From: Dyella silvae
GTDB taxonomy: Bacteria > Pseudomonadota > Gammaproteobacteria > Xanthomonadales > Rhodanobacteraceae
Direction: 5' to 3'
NCBI RefSeq assembly: GCF_026421305.1
Contig: NZ_JAPJBQ010000001.1
Location: forward strand, 434,001-498,000
Length of the DNA stretch: 64,000 nt
Positions within the stretch are counted from its first letter, which is position 1, and every line of letters begins with the position of its first letter. Below, in pieces: positions 1 through 9,202 of this stretch. The translations under genes and the position numbers were made by a program. The notes beneath the pieces are model-generated. The model did not search any database and was not told the origin of the DNA. It worked only from the letters and a program-made list of their open reading frames with translations.

Positions 1-1213
1 CCACCTGCTGCCAGCCGGCGGCCTGCCAGGTCTCGAACGGGCCGAGCTTCCAGCCGTAGCCCCAGCGGATGGCGAAGTCGACATCGCGCGCGGTGTCGGC
101 GATGTCGGCCAGGTGATAAGCGGTGTAGTGGAACAGGTCGCGGAAGGTCGCCCACAGGAACTGCGCCTGCGGATCGCTGGACGCGCGCAGCTTGCCGAAC
201 TTCTCGGCCGGGTCCTTGATGGCGAGGATGGCGGACACCTCGTCCGAAGCCTTCTGCTCGGACGCACGATAGTCCTGCTTGGCCACGTCGATCACGACGA
301 TGTCCTTGCCGGCCTTGCGATAGAATCCGGCGCCGGTCTTCTGGCCCAGTGCGCCCTTCTCGATCAGGGCGGAGAGCCATACCGGCGCCTTGAAGTACTG
401 GTGCCACGGATCGTCGGCCAGCGTGTCGGCCATGGTCTTGATCACGTGCGCCATGGTGTCCAGGCCGACCACGTCAGCGGTACGGTAGGTGGCGCTCTTC
501 GGGCGGCCCACGGCCGGGCCGGTCAGCGCGTCGACTACGTCGAAGCCCAGACCGAACTGCTGCGTGTGATGCATGGTGGCCAGCATCGAAAACACGCCGA
601 TGCGGTTGCCGATGAAGTTTGGCGTGTCCTTGGCGATGACCACGCCCTTGCCCAGCGCGGTGGTGAGGAACGCCTCAAGGCCTTCCAGCACGTTCTTGTC
701 GGTGAGCTTGGTCGGGATCAGCTCGACCAGGTGCATGTAGCGCGGCGGGTTGAAGAAGTGCACGCCGCTGAAACGGTGGCGCATCTCTTCCGGCAGTGCT
801 TCGGCCAGGCCGTTGATCGACAGGCCCGAGGTGTTGGACGCGATCACGGCGGTCGGCGACAGGTGCGAAGCGATCTTCTTGTAGAGATCCAGCTTCCAGT
901 CCATCCGTTCGGCGATCGCTTCGATCACCAGGTCGACGTCCTTCAGGTGTTGCAGATCTTCGTCGTAGTTGGCCGGGATGATCGTGGCGGCGACCGTCTT
1001 GTCGGCCAGCGGGGCAGGCGACAGCTTCTGCAGGTTGGCGATGGCCTTCAGCGCGATGCCGCTCTTGGGACCTTCCTTGGCGGCCAGGTCGAACAGCACG
1101 GTTTCGACGCCGGCATTGCTCAGGTGCGCAGCGATCTGCGCGCCCATGACGCCGGCGCCGAGTACCGCGGCCTTGCGGATACGTAGCGCTTTGGGGGTGG
1201 ATGGAGCGGTCAT
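1..1213 (-). CDS. fadN: FadN-type 3-hydroxyacyl-CoA dehydrogenase / enoyl-CoA hydratase (N-terminal part)
   Basis: About 404 codons are visible and the frame runs off the left window edge without a stop, so only the N-terminal part is present. The protein starts with a Rossmann NAD-binding site, GAGVMG at residues 19-24, and has the HCDH core motif HFFNPPRYMHLVE. Having the dehydrogenase domain first is the FadN/YusL order, the reverse of FadB, so an enoyl-CoA hydratase domain is expected beyond the edge (inference). The role is the beta-oxidation step converting 3-hydroxyacyl-CoA to 3-ketoacyl-CoA in the cytoplasm. The start is the ATG at 1213, with a GGAG ribosome-binding site just upstream. 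It lies 80 bp downstream of a PsrA-like regulator on the same strand, so the two are probably cotranscribed and controlled by the operators at 1938-1994. Confidence 0.9.
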   Translation of the reverse strand, partial: MTAPSTPKALRIRKAAVLGAGVMGAQIAAHLSNAGVETVLFDLAAKEGPKSGIALKAIANLQKLSPAPLADKTVAATIIPANYDEDLQHLKDVDLVIEAIAERMDWKLDLYKKIASHLSPTAVIASNTSGLSINGLAEALPEEMRHRFSGVHFFNPPRYMHLVELIPTKLTDKNVLEGLEAFLTTALGKGVVIAKDTPNFIGNRIGVFSMLATMHHTQQFGLGFDVVDALTGPAVGRPKSATYRTADVVGLDTMAHVIKTMADTLADDPWHQYFKAPVWLSALIEKGALGQKTGAGFYRKAGKDIVVIDVAKQDYRASEQKASDEVSAILAIKDPAEKFGKLRASSDPQAQFLWATFRDLFHYTAYHLADIADTARDVDFAIRWGYGWKLGPFETWQAAGWQQV

Positions 1214-1293
1214 TGGCTTCTCCGTAGTGCGAAACGCTTGTGTTAGTGAGACGGGCGGCCGTCGCCGGCCGAAGAAAAGTCGGTAAAGCGGAA

Positions 1294-1917
1294 TCAGGGG
1301 GACTTGAGGCCTGCCGCGGCAAAGCGGATCAGGTGCTCGGCGGTCTGCTCGCGGTGGCGATGTTCAGGGACGTCGCTCTTGCGCTGGATCATGCCGAAGC
1401 CCGACATGGCGTGGGTCAGGGCGCCGGTCACAAGGTCGACGCGCCAGTACAGCTCCTCCTTGCTCAGGCGGGGCAGCAGGCGCCCGAATTCGGCGGTGAA
1501 CTGGCGCATCACGTGGCCATAGTTTTCCGACAGGAACTTGCGAAGGGTGTCGTCGTGCTCGGCGAAGGCGCGGGCCAGCACACGCATGAACAGCGAACCG
1601 TTGCCATCGTGGGAAAGCTCCAGTGCAGGCACGATGAAGGCGCCCAGCACGTCCTCGATGGTGGTGTCCGGGTCGCCGGCAATCTTCTGCAGCGCGGCCA
1701 GTCGGCGGCCGTTCAACTGGTCCAGACGGCGGCGGAAAACCTCTTCGATCAGGCGATCCTTGGAGCCGAAGTGGTAGTTCACGGCGGCCAGATTGACCCC
1801 GGCGGCGGCGGTGAGCTGGCGCAGGGAGGCGCCTTCAAAGCCGTGGCGGGCGAACAGTTCCTCGGCGGCGCCGAGAATGCGTTCTTTGGTCGGCATGGTC
1901 GAACTGGTGACGGTCAT
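1294..1917 (-). CDS. psrA: TetR-family regulator of fatty-acid oxidation (PsrA-like)
   Basis: A 207-residue TetR protein. The N-terminal helix-turn-helix (ILGAAEELFARHGFEGASLR ... GVNLAAVNYHFGSKDRL) closely resembles PsrA, the acyl-responsive repressor of fadBA-type genes in Pseudomonas. The open frame extends to 1995, but that would place the start inside an operator palindrome, so the ATG at 1917 (or 1896) is preferred. It is followed on the same strand by the fadN-type gene. Two palindromes of the PsrA type (GAAAC or CAAAC, short spacer, GTTTG or GTTTC) lie 20-80 bp upstream, implying autoregulation and control of the downstream oxidation gene. The family and operator match are clear; the ligand, long-chain acyl-CoA or fatty acid, is inferred from family knowledge. 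Confidence 0.85.
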   Translation of the reverse strand: MTVTSSTMPTKERILGAAEELFARHGFEGASLRQLTAAAGVNLAAVNYHFGSKDRLIEEVFRRRLDQLNGRRLAALQKIAGDPDTTIEDVLGAFIVPALELSHDGNGSLFMRVLARAFAEHDDTLRKFLSENYGHVMRQFTAEFGRLLPRLSKEELYWRVDLVTGALTHAMSGFGMIQRKSDVPEHRHREQTAEHLIRFAAAGLKSP

Positions 1918-1937
1918 GTTTCGCGGCCCCGGCGAAA

Positions 1938-1953
1938 TCAAACGATCGTTTGA
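1938..1953. promoter_or_regulatory. Operator palindrome 1 (PsrA/TetR type)
   Basis: TCAAACGATCGTTTGA is a perfect 16-bp palindrome 20 bp upstream of the chosen psrA start. It fits the published PsrA pattern of CAAAC, a 2-4 bp spacer and GTTTG. It probably mediates autorepression of the psrA-fadN transcript. Confidence 0.75.
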
Positions 1954-1978
1954 GGATACGCGGGTCGATTTACGCCCG

Positions 1979-1994
1979 TCAAACGGTCGTTTCA
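1979..1994. promoter_or_regulatory. Operator palindrome 2 (PsrA/TetR type)
   Basis: TCAAACGGTCGTTTCA is a second, imperfect copy of the operator. Its centre is 41 bp (about four helical turns) from the first, so two repressor dimers could sit on the same face of the helix. It lies between psrA and the divergent ndk gene and might also affect ndk. Confidence 0.65.
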
Positions 1995-2149
1995 ACCGGC
2001 GTCAAAACCCCAACGCCTGGCTTGCGTATCAGTTAGAATCTGTCAAACTTTCGTGAGCTAAATCCGCAAATAACGGCCGGATTTGGCGTAATTTGCCGGC
2101 AACGGCCGGACCGCCCATTCAGATACCCGTTTTCCCGGAGCAGACCCTC

Positions 2150-2575
2150 ATGGCGCTGGAGCGCACCCTTTCCATCATCAAGCCCGACGCAGTTGCCAAG
2201 AACGTGATCGGTGAAATCTACGCACGCTTCGAAAAGGCTGGCCTCAAGGTTGTTGCCGCCAAGATGAAGCACCTGTCGCGCCAGGAAGCCGAAGGCTTCT
2301 ACGCCGTGCACAAGGAGCGTCCGTTCTTCAAGGCGCTGGTCGAGTTCATGATCTCTGGCCCGGTGATGATCCAGGCGCTGGAAGGCGAGAACGCCATCCT
2401 CAAGCACCGCGACCTGATGGGCGCCACCAACCCGAAGGACGCAGCGCCGGGCACCATCCGCGCTGACTTCGCAGATTCCATCGACGCCAATGCGGTGCAT
2501 GGTTCCGACGCTGCCGAAACGGCTGCCGTCGAGATCGCGTACTTCTTCGCGACGACCGAAACGTTTAGCAGGTAA
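2150..2575 (+). CDS. ndk: Nucleoside diphosphate kinase
   Basis: A 141-residue cytoplasmic kinase that transfers the gamma-phosphate from ATP to nucleoside diphosphates through a phosphohistidine. It begins [18 protein letters not shown], the family N-terminus, and contains the active-site segment [10 protein letters not shown] with the catalytic His. The frame is open further upstream (from 2093), but the ATG at 2150 gives the usual length and has a GGAG ribosome-binding site. The gene heads a same-strand block with rlmN 5 bp downstream, an arrangement usual in Xanthomonadales. Confidence 0.97.
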   Translation: MALERTLSIIKPDAVAKNVIGEIYARFEKAGLKVVAAKMKHLSRQEAEGFYAVHKERPFFKALVEFMISGPVMIQALEGENAILKHRDLMGATNPKDAAPGTIRADFADSIDANAVHGSDAAETAAVEIAYFFATTETFSR

Positions 2576-2580
2576 TCGTT

Positions 2581-3714
2581 GTGAACCAGGCAGTACCCAC
2601 TTCAAACGACAAGGTCAATCTGCTCGATTTCGATCGTCAGGGCCTGCGTGATTTCTTTGCGCAAATCGGCGAGAAGCCATATCGCGCCGAGCAGGTCATG
2701 AAGTGGATCTACCATCGCCTGGAAGACAACTTTGAAAACATGACCGATGTTGGCAAGGCGCTTCGAGCCAAGCTCGAAGCGTCGTGCTATGTCGGTGCGC
2801 CGAAGACCCTGTTCGACAAGGGCGCTGCCGACGGCACGCACAAGTGGCTGCTCGGCATGGATGGCGGTAATGCCATCGAGGCGGTGTACATTCCAGAGCC
2901 GACCCGCGGCACGCTTTGCGTGTCCTCGCAGGTCGGCTGCGGGCTGAACTGCCAGTTCTGCTCCACCGCAACGCAGGGCTTCAACCGCAACCTCGCCACG
3001 TCCGAAATCATCGGGCAGATGTGGGTGGCGGCCAAATACCTCGGCAACATCACGCACCAGAATCGCCGCATCACCAATGTGGTGATGATGGGCATGGGCG
3101 AGCCGCTGCTGAATTTCGACAACGTCACCAAGGCCATGAGCCTGATGCGCGATGACCTGGGCTTTGGCCTGGCATCCAAGCGCGTCACGCTGTCCACCGC
3201 CGGCCTGGTGCCGATGATCGACAAGCTTTCGGAAACCATCGACGTATCGCTGGCGGTGTCGCTGCACGCGGCCAATGATGAGCTGCGCACCGAGCTGGTG
3301 CCGCTCAACAAGCGTTACCCGATTGCCGAACTGATGGCAGCGTGCCAGCGTTGGCTGGACCGCAAGCCGCGCACATCGATCACGTTCGAGTACACCCTGA
3401 TGAAGGGTGTCAATGACCAGCCCGAGCACGCGCGCCAGCTGATCAAGCTGATGCGCCGCATGCCCAACTGCAAGGTCAATCTGATTCCGTTCAATCCATT
3501 TCCTGGCACGCGTTTTGAGCGCTCGGACGCAGAAACCATTCGCGCCTTCCAGACCCAGTTGCTTAACGCCAACGTGTTGACCATGCTTCGCCGCACCCGC
3601 GGCGATGACATCGATGCGGCATGTGGCCAGCTCAAGGGGCAGGTATTGGATCGCACCCGTCGCCAGGCCGAATTTCGCAAGCGTCTGGATGAAGGGGCGA
3701 GTCATGCGGCTTGA
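2581..3714 (+). CDS. rlmN: Dual-specificity RNA methyltransferase RlmN (23S rRNA A2503 / tRNA A37)
   Basis: A 377-residue radical-SAM enzyme with a GTG start. The 4Fe-4S motif CGLNCQFC (C120, C124, C127) and the C-terminal DAACGQL segment with the second catalytic Cys (C348) are both present. In the family these residues methylate C2 of adenine in 23S rRNA and some tRNAs by a ping-pong mechanism. It starts 5 bp after ndk, and its end overlaps the start of pilF by 11 bp, so translation is likely coupled. Confidence 0.97.
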   Translation: MNQAVPTSNDKVNLLDFDRQGLRDFFAQIGEKPYRAEQVMKWIYHRLEDNFENMTDVGKALRAKLEASCYVGAPKTLFDKGAADGTHKWLLGMDGGNAIEAVYIPEPTRGTLCVSSQVGCGLNCQFCSTATQGFNRNLATSEIIGQMWVAAKYLGNITHQNRRITNVVMMGMGEPLLNFDNVTKAMSLMRDDLGFGLASKRVTLSTAGLVPMIDKLSETIDVSLAVSLHAANDELRTELVPLNKRYPIAELMAACQRWLDRKPRTSITFEYTLMKGVNDQPEHARQLIKLMRRMPNCKVNLIPFNPFPGTRFERSDAETIRAFQTQLLNANVLTMLRRTRGDDIDAACGQLKGQVLDRTRRQAEFRKRLDEGASHAA

Positions 3715-4501
3715 TCGAATCTTGCTGGGCACCGGCGTAGCCATGCTCTTGGCAGGTTGCGTCACCACCACGACCACCGATGCCGGTGGCCTGTCCACCA
3801 AGATCCCGCAGGCCACCAAGGCCGAAAAGAAGCAAGAGGGCGCGCGCATCCACACCGAGCTGGCCCAGCAATACCTGGCCAACGGTGACCTGCAGGACGC
3901 GCTGGTCAAGATCAACAAGGCGCTGGAGTTCGATCCGAACTACGTGCCCGCGCACACCGTGGCTGCGGTGGTCTATGACCACATCAACGACATGCCGAAT
4001 GCGGAGTTGCACTACCGCAAGGCGCAGTCGCTGGGTCCGGACAAGGGCGACACCAACAACAATCTCGGCTGGTTCCTGTGCGATCGCGAAGGCAAGACGG
4101 CCGAAGCCATGCCGTATTTCCAGAAGGCGGTGGCCGACCCGTTCTACCAGACCCCGGCGTTGGCCTGGACCAATGCCGGCACCTGCCTGGTCCGAGGGAA
4201 GGACCTGGCCGGGGCCGAAGTGGACTTCCGCAAGGCGATCGAAATCGATCCCCAGAACGGCGAGGCGTTGTATCAGCTAGCCAACGTGCTTTATCTTCAG
4301 AATGATGCGTTCCGTGCTCGTGCCTTCATTCAGCGTTATGACGCGCTGGGCAGGTCGAGTGCGTCGGCGCTCAAGCTTGGCCACGACATTGAGTCTCGGT
4401 TGGGCAACAGGGATGCTGCTCTCAATTACAGCAGGCGACTGCAAAGCCAGTTCCCGGACTCGGAACAGGCGCGCGCCCTCGACGCAACTGCACGCCAATG
4501 A
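3704..4501 (+). CDS. pilF: Type IV pilus biogenesis lipoprotein PilF/PilW (TPR pilotin)
   Basis: A 265-residue lipoprotein with an N-terminal signal ending in the lipobox LAGC (Cys about residue 16). It is followed by tandem tetratricopeptide repeats, for example [19 protein letters not shown] and [20 protein letters not shown]. PilF/PilW helps place and oligomerise the secretin PilQ in the outer membrane. The ATG at 3704 lies inside the end of rlmN; a longer frame from 3605 would lack the signal peptide. The gene ends in an ATGA overlap with rodZ. The position between rlmN and rodZ is conserved in pilus-bearing gammaproteobacteria. Confidence 0.92.
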   Translation: MRLDRILLGTGVAMLLAGCVTTTTTDAGGLSTKIPQATKAEKKQEGARIHTELAQQYLANGDLQDALVKINKALEFDPNYVPAHTVAAVVYDHINDMPNAELHYRKAQSLGPDKGDTNNNLGWFLCDREGKTAEAMPYFQKAVADPFYQTPALAWTNAGTCLVRGKDLAGAEVDFRKAIEIDPQNGEALYQLANVLYLQNDAFRARAFIQRYDALGRSSASALKLGHDIESRLGNRDAALNYSRRLQSQFPDSEQARALDATARQ

Positions 4502-5559
4502 ACTCCCATCAGTCACATTCGGCCAACAGCGGCAAACGAGCCTTCCACTACACTGAAGCATCCGACGTCACCATGGATACGGAACACACCCTTTCGGAAG
4601 TGAGCATGGGCAGCCTGGGTGGGCGTCTGCGAGCCGCGCGCGAAGCGCGGGGCCTGGATATTGAGTCGTGCGGGCACGCTTTGCGCCTGCCGATCCGGGT
4701 GCTGCGCCAGCTCGAAAGCAATGAATACGGCGGGATTGACTACCAGGTGTACCTAGGTGGCTACCTGACCAAATATGCGCGTTACCTGGGCGTCGACGAA
4801 GCCGAGGTGAAGGCCGAGCTGGAGCGGATCAAGCCCGGCCAGCCGACCCTGGTAGCTACCGGCGGCATCTCCCATTCGCGTTACCTGCTAGAACACTACG
4901 CGCGCGCGGCGACCTACGTCGTGCTTACCGCAGCGATTGTCGTGCCGACCATTTGGTTGGGTGTGCGCGGCACGCTGGATCGCGACGTGAGCCATCTGGC
5001 CCCCCTTGATGCCGCCCCGGTGGCGCAGGTGGATGCGCCGGCGGTCCCGGCCAACGCAGCTTCCACTGGCGATGCGCCGGTCGATGCGCCCGCTACGACG
5101 GACGGCAGCGCGGTAGCTGCAGCCCCGGCCGCTAAGACGGAGCAGGCGCCGGCTCAGCCGCCCGCAGCGGCGCCGGCGCAGGATCAGCAGCCATTGATGG
5201 CCTCGATGACGCCGTTCCCCAATCTCGGCAGTGATGCGTCGCGCACGCAGTCGCAGCCGGTGGCGGCCTCCGACGCGGCTGGCAATGGCACGCACAGCCT
5301 GATGCTGAGCCTGCAAGCTGCCAGCTGGGTCGAAGTAACCACGAAGGACGGTTCGCGCCTTGAGTACGGTCTGCTGCCGGCAGGCAGTTCCAAGACCTAC
5401 CATAGCGACCAGCCGATGGAAGTTCGCATCGGCAATGCGACCGGTGCCCAGGTCACGCTGGACGGTCAGCCCATGGCCCTGGACAACTATCGCCGCTCCA
5501 ACGTCGCCCACTTCCGTATCGAAGTGCGTGACGGCAAGGCTGAGCCTACTGGCGCGTGA
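4498..5559 (+). CDS. rodZ: Cytoskeletal membrane protein RodZ
   Basis: A 353-residue single-pass inner-membrane protein. A helix-turn-helix domain spans about residues 38-105 (GGRLRAAREARGLDIESC...), one transmembrane helix lies around 140-160 (ATYVVLTAAIVVPTIWLGV), and an Ala/Pro/Gln-rich linker leads to a C-terminal periplasmic beta domain of the DUF4115 type. RodZ links MreB to the elongation machinery and rod shape. The ATG at 4498 overlaps the pilF stop (ATGA); an internal ATG at 4573 is an alternative that would remove an unconserved leader. In many gammaproteobacteria ispG and hisS follow rodZ, but here yfgM follows directly. Confidence 0.93.
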   Translation: MNSHQSHSANSGKRAFHYTEASDVTMDTEHTLSEVSMGSLGGRLRAAREARGLDIESCGHALRLPIRVLRQLESNEYGGIDYQVYLGGYLTKYARYLGVDEAEVKAELERIKPGQPTLVATGGISHSRYLLEHYARAATYVVLTAAIVVPTIWLGVRGTLDRDVSHLAPLDAAPVAQVDAPAVPANAASTGDAPVDAPATTDGSAVAAAPAAKTEQAPAQPPAAAPAQDQQPLMASMTPFPNLGSDASRTQSQPVAASDAAGNGTHSLMLSLQAASWVEVTTKDGSRLEYGLLPAGSSKTYHSDQPMEVRIGNATGAQVTLDGQPMALDNYRRSNVAHFRIEVRDGKAEPTGA

Positions 5560-5612
5560 TCCGCATGCCGGGCCTGTGCGGTCCGGCGCAATCGGTTATG
5601 CTTGCCCATTGT

Positions 5613-5683
5613 CCGTTCAATGCTGAACGGGCCATGGGCTGATTTCATTTTCCGCATGACAGGCATGGACTTCAGATGCCTGT
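5613..5683. other. Two small hairpins between rodZ and yfgM
   Basis: This 151-bp gap contains CCGTTCA-ATGC-TGAACGG (5613-5630) and ACAGGCAT-loop-ATGCCTGT (5659-5683), with stems of 7 and 8 bp. Neither has a clear U-tract. They could be a weak terminator, an mRNA-processing site or 5' UTR structure for yfgM. This is where ispG and hisS sit in the E. coli order. Confidence 0.45.
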
Positions 5684-5710
5684 GATGTGCGGTTCCCCGA
5701 GGGTGATTGC

Positions 5711-6355
5711 ATGGCATTTGAAGAGTACGACGAGTACGAACAGGGCGAACGCGTACAGCAGTGGCTGCGCCAGAACGGTCTGTCCATCGTCGTCGGCATT
5801 GCGATTGGTTTGGTCGGCATCTTCGGCTGGGGCAAGTGGAACGAGCACAAGACGGCTCACCAGACCGACGCCTCCAACCTCTATCAGCAGGTCCAGGTCG
5901 CTGTCGCTGCGGGCAAATCCGATAGCGCCGAAGCGCTCACTGAGCAGCTGACCAAGGATTACACCGACACCCCGTACGCCATGTTCGCCATGAGCGACCG
6001 TGCTGAGCGCCAGGTGAAGGCCAAGCAGCTGGACAAGGCCCTCGAGACGCTTGGCTGGGCCGAGAGCCACGCCAGCGACGACAACCTGAAGGCGCTGGTG
6101 CAGATGCGTATCGCACGCGTGCTGCTGGGGCAGGGCAAGGGCGCCGATGCGCTGGCCGCGCTCGACCGCATGCCGGCCAAGAGCTATGACGGCGTGGCGC
6201 AGGAACTACGCGGCGATGTGCTGGTCAAGCTTGGGCGTCCTGACGATGCCCGCAAGGCATACGAAGCTGCCAAGGCGGCAATGGGCGAGAGTGCGCCTCA
6301 GAGCGTGCAGATGAAAATCGATGATCTGGCCGTGGCCGGGAAGCAGGGTGCATGA
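5711..6355 (+). CDS. yfgM: YfgM-like TPR membrane protein (SecYEG ancillary subunit)
   Basis: A 214-residue protein with a short cytosolic N-terminus (MAFEEYDEYEQGERVQQWL), one transmembrane helix (residues about 23-42, LSIVVGIAIGLVGIFGWGKW) and a periplasmic TPR-like domain. YfgM associates with the SecYEG translocon and the chaperone PpiD and passes secreted proteins to periplasmic chaperones. The start at 5711 fits the family N-terminus better than the upstream ATG at 5687. It overlaps bamB by 4 bp (ATGA), matching the usual yfgM-bamB-der order. Confidence 0.92.
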   Translation: MAFEEYDEYEQGERVQQWLRQNGLSIVVGIAIGLVGIFGWGKWNEHKTAHQTDASNLYQQVQVAVAAGKSDSAEALTEQLTKDYTDTPYAMFAMSDRAERQVKAKQLDKALETLGWAESHASDDNLKALVQMRIARVLLGQGKGADALAALDRMPAKSYDGVAQELRGDVLVKLGRPDDARKAYEAAKAAMGESAPQSVQMKIDDLAVAGKQGA

Positions 6356-7578
6356 AACCTGAAGTGAAGAAGCGCGGTGCGATGAAGCGCGTGTGGCTGG
6401 TGGCGCTGATCTCCCTGGTAGCCCTTGCCGGCTGCCATTCGTTCAAGAAGGAAAACGTCCAGCCACCGACGCCGCTGGCGAAGGACTTCAAGCCCACCGT
6501 TCAGGTCACCAAGGTGTGGACCAATAGTGTAGGCAGCGGCGCTGGCGACAGCGGCGTGCGTCTGCGCCCGGCTTTTGCTGACGGCGTGCTCTACGCGGCC
6601 AGCACCGACGGCAAGCTGGCGGCTATCGATGCCACCAGCGGCAAGACCTTGTGGTCCAAGAGCTCCCGCACCCAGGGTTGGTTCGGCTGGGGCGACAAGA
6701 AGCGCGCCGATGTCCTCTATGCAGGCGGCCCGATGGTCTCCGGCGACCTGCTGGTGGTGGGTACGCTCGACGGCCACATTTACGGCATCAATGCGAAGGA
6801 CGGTAGTCCGCGTTGGGAGTCGGTGGTCAATTCCGAAGTGATTTCTTCGCCGGCCATCTCCGGCAACCTGGTGATCGCCCGCACGCAGGACGGCCGCCTG
6901 TATGGCTTTGACAGCGCCACCGGTGAGCGCCGCTGGGTGTATGACCAGGACATCGTGCCGCTGCTCAGCCTGCGCGGTAACGGCCCCCTGATGGTGGCCA
7001 ACGGCGTCGTGTTCTATGGCAGCGACGGCGGCAAGCTGGTTGCGTTGCGTCTGGATAACGGCGAAAAGCTGTGGGAGCAGACGCTCGCCAGCGGCGAAGG
7101 CCGCACCGAGATCGACCGCCTGAGCGATGTCGATGGCGGCATCTTGCTCCAGGGCACCACCCTCTACGGTGCTGCTTACCACGGCAATCTGGTCGCGGTG
7201 GATGGTCCCAGCGGCCGCCCGCTGTGGGGTCGTCCGTTCTCCACGTTTACCTCGATCGACGTCAGCAACAACGCCATCTATGGCGTGAATGACGACTCGC
7301 AGGTGTGGGCGTTCGACAAGAACGGCGGCGCCGACATGTGGAAGAACGATGCGCTGAAGTACCGCTGGCTTACTGGCCCGGCCGTGCTGGGCGATTACGT
7401 TGTCGTGGGCGATCTGGAAGGCTACGTGCATTGGCTGCAGACCGGCGACGGCGCGCTGGCCGCACGCGAGCGCCTGTCCAAGAAACCCATCCGTGCCCAG
7501 CCATTGGTGGTGGGCGACATGGTGTACGTCGAAGACGTGAAGGGCCGCATCGGCGCTTACCGTCTCGGCGCGCGCTGA
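6352..7578 (+). CDS. bamB: Outer-membrane assembly lipoprotein BamB
   Basis: A 408-residue lipoprotein with signal and lipobox (LVALAGC, Cys about residue 28) followed by repeated PQQ-like beta-propeller blades (LAAIDATSGKTLW, LYGFDSATGERRW, LVALRLDNGEKLWEQ). BamB is an outer-membrane-anchored subunit of the BAM complex that inserts beta-barrel proteins. The start at 6352 overlaps the yfgM stop; the ATG at 6382 (MKRVWLVAL) would give a more typical signal peptide. der follows after 23 bp. Confidence 0.95.
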   Translation: MKPEVKKRGAMKRVWLVALISLVALAGCHSFKKENVQPPTPLAKDFKPTVQVTKVWTNSVGSGAGDSGVRLRPAFADGVLYAASTDGKLAAIDATSGKTLWSKSSRTQGWFGWGDKKRADVLYAGGPMVSGDLLVVGTLDGHIYGINAKDGSPRWESVVNSEVISSPAISGNLVIARTQDGRLYGFDSATGERRWVYDQDIVPLLSLRGNGPLMVANGVVFYGSDGGKLVALRLDNGEKLWEQTLASGEGRTEIDRLSDVDGGILLQGTTLYGAAYHGNLVAVDGPSGRPLWGRPFSTFTSIDVSNNAIYGVNDDSQVWAFDKNGGADMWKNDALKYRWLTGPAVLGDYVVVGDLEGYVHWLQTGDGALAARERLSKKPIRAQPLVVGDMVYVEDVKGRIGAYRLGAR

Positions 7579-7601
7579 TCGTCTTCAAGGTTGTCTGAAT
7601 C

Positions 7602-9002
7602 ATGCTGCCCGTCGTTGCCCTGGTCGGTCGTCCCAATGTCGGTAAATCGACCCTATTCAATGCAATGACGCGCAGCCGTGACGCCCTGGTGGCTGATATG
7701 CCGGGCGTCACGCGAGATCGTCATTACGGCGTGTGCCGTACGGGTACACGCCCCTTCGTGGTGGTGGATACCGGCGGCCTGTCCGGCGAAGAGGAGGGCA
7801 TTGAAGGCCTGACTGCGCAACAGGTGCGTCTGGCCATCGAAGAAGCCAGCGTGCTGGTCTTCGTGGTCGACGCCCGCGACGGCCTGCTGCCGCAGGACCG
7901 AACCATCCTCGATGAGCTTCGTCGTAGCGGCAAGCCGATCATCGCCGGCGTCAACAAGACCGATGGCCTTGATCTGCAGAACGCCATGGCGGAGTTTGCC
8001 GTGTTTGGCATCGCCAACACGTTGCCGCTCGCCGCGTCTCACAACCGCGGCACGGAAGATCTCGTCGCCTCGGCGCTTGCGCTGTTGCCTGAGGATGAGC
8101 ACGAGGAAATCGAGCCTGGCGAAGCAGACAGTATTCGAGTCGCCATCGTTGGCCGTCCGAATGCAGGCAAGTCGACGCTGATCAATCGCTTGCTGGGCGA
8201 AGATCGCCTGATCGTTTCCAATGTCGCCGGCACAACACGTGATCCCATTCGCGTTTCGCTTGAGCGTGACGGCCGCAAGTACACCCTGATCGATACCGCC
8301 GGCGTGCGCCGCAAGGCGCGTGTGGAAGAGGCGGTGGAGAAGTTCAGCGTCATCAAGACGCTGCAGTCGATGGCCGCCGCGCAGGTCGTGGTGGTGATGG
8401 TCGATGCACGCGAGAACCTGGCCGACCAGGACCTCACGCTGATCGGTCATGCCGTCGACGAGGGCAGGGCGCTGGTGATCGCCGTCAACAAGTGGGACGG
8501 CATGGACAGCTACCAGCGCGAACAGTGCCAGCGAGCACTGGAGCGTCGCCTGCAGTTCGTTGACTGGGCCAAGACGGTGTTCATCTCGGCATTGCATGGC
8601 TCGGGCCTGCGCGAGCTGATGAAGGCTGTCGTGCGCGCGCATCACGCCGCCACGAAAGAGCTGGGTTCGTCCGAGCTCACCAAGACGCTCGAGCGCGCCT
8701 ACGAGAGCTACCAGCCACCGCTGGTGCGTGGTCATGCCCCCAAGTTGCGCTTTGCGCATCCGGGCGGCAGCAATCCGCCGACCATTGTCATCCACGGTAG
8801 CCGTACCAAGCACATCGCGCCGGCCTATCGCCGTTATCTGGAAAACTTCTTTCGCAAGCGATTCAAGCTCGAAGGAACGCCGGTGCGGATCGATTTCCGC
8901 GACGGCGAGAACCCCTTCGCCGGCAAGAAGAACGTGCTCACGGACAGCCAGAAGCGCAAGCGTCAGCGCATGATCCGCGAGATGAAAAAGCGCAGTCGCT
9001 AA
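7602..9002 (+). CDS. der: Ribosome assembly GTPase Der (EngA)
   Basis: A 466-residue protein with two tandem G domains and a C-terminal KH-like domain. The P-loops are GRPNVGKST (near residue 10) and GRPNAGKST (near residue 187); DTGG and DTAG switch motifs, and NKTD and NKWD specificity motifs, follow each. Der is needed for 50S subunit maturation. It closes the rodZ-yfgM-bamB-der block and ends just before a REP-like repeat. Confidence 0.97.
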   Translation: MLPVVALVGRPNVGKSTLFNAMTRSRDALVADMPGVTRDRHYGVCRTGTRPFVVVDTGGLSGEEEGIEGLTAQQVRLAIEEASVLVFVVDARDGLLPQDRTILDELRRSGKPIIAGVNKTDGLDLQNAMAEFAVFGIANTLPLAASHNRGTEDLVASALALLPEDEHEEIEPGEADSIRVAIVGRPNAGKSTLINRLLGEDRLIVSNVAGTTRDPIRVSLERDGRKYTLIDTAGVRRKARVEEAVEKFSVIKTLQSMAAAQVVVVMVDARENLADQDLTLIGHAVDEGRALVIAVNKWDGMDSYQREQCQRALERRLQFVDWAKTVFISALHGSGLRELMKAVVRAHHAATKELGSSELTKTLERAYESYQPPLVRGHAPKLRFAHPGGSNPPTIVIHGSRTKHIAPAYRRYLENFFRKRFKLEGTPVRIDFRDGENPFAGKKNVLTDSQKRKRQRMIREMKKRSR

Positions 9003-9016
9003 GCGGTACGCACTTT

Positions 9017-9160
9017 TGTAGGAGCGCACTTGTGCGCGACCGCCGCGAACTGATTTCGCGCGGTTTTTCATCTCACTGGGCGAGGCACTTCCATCCTTGC
9101 ACTCGCGGCGGCCTTCAGTCGTGTCGCCGTCTTGTGGTCGCGGACAAGTCCGCTGCTACA
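9017..9160. repeat. REP-like inverted pair
   Basis: TGTAGGAGCGCACTTGTGCG at 9017 is mirrored by CGGACAAGTCCGCTGCTACA ending at 9160, enclosing about 100 bp. This TGTAGGAGCG...ACAAGT pattern is the familiar extragenic REP/BIME type of Pseudomonas and Xanthomonadales genomes. It fills most of the 200 bp between der and the rhodanese-MoeB gene. Confidence 0.8.
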
Positions 9161-9202
9161 GGGGCAGCGGGCGTGGCTTGACGCCTGGAGTAAGCTATCG
9201 CG

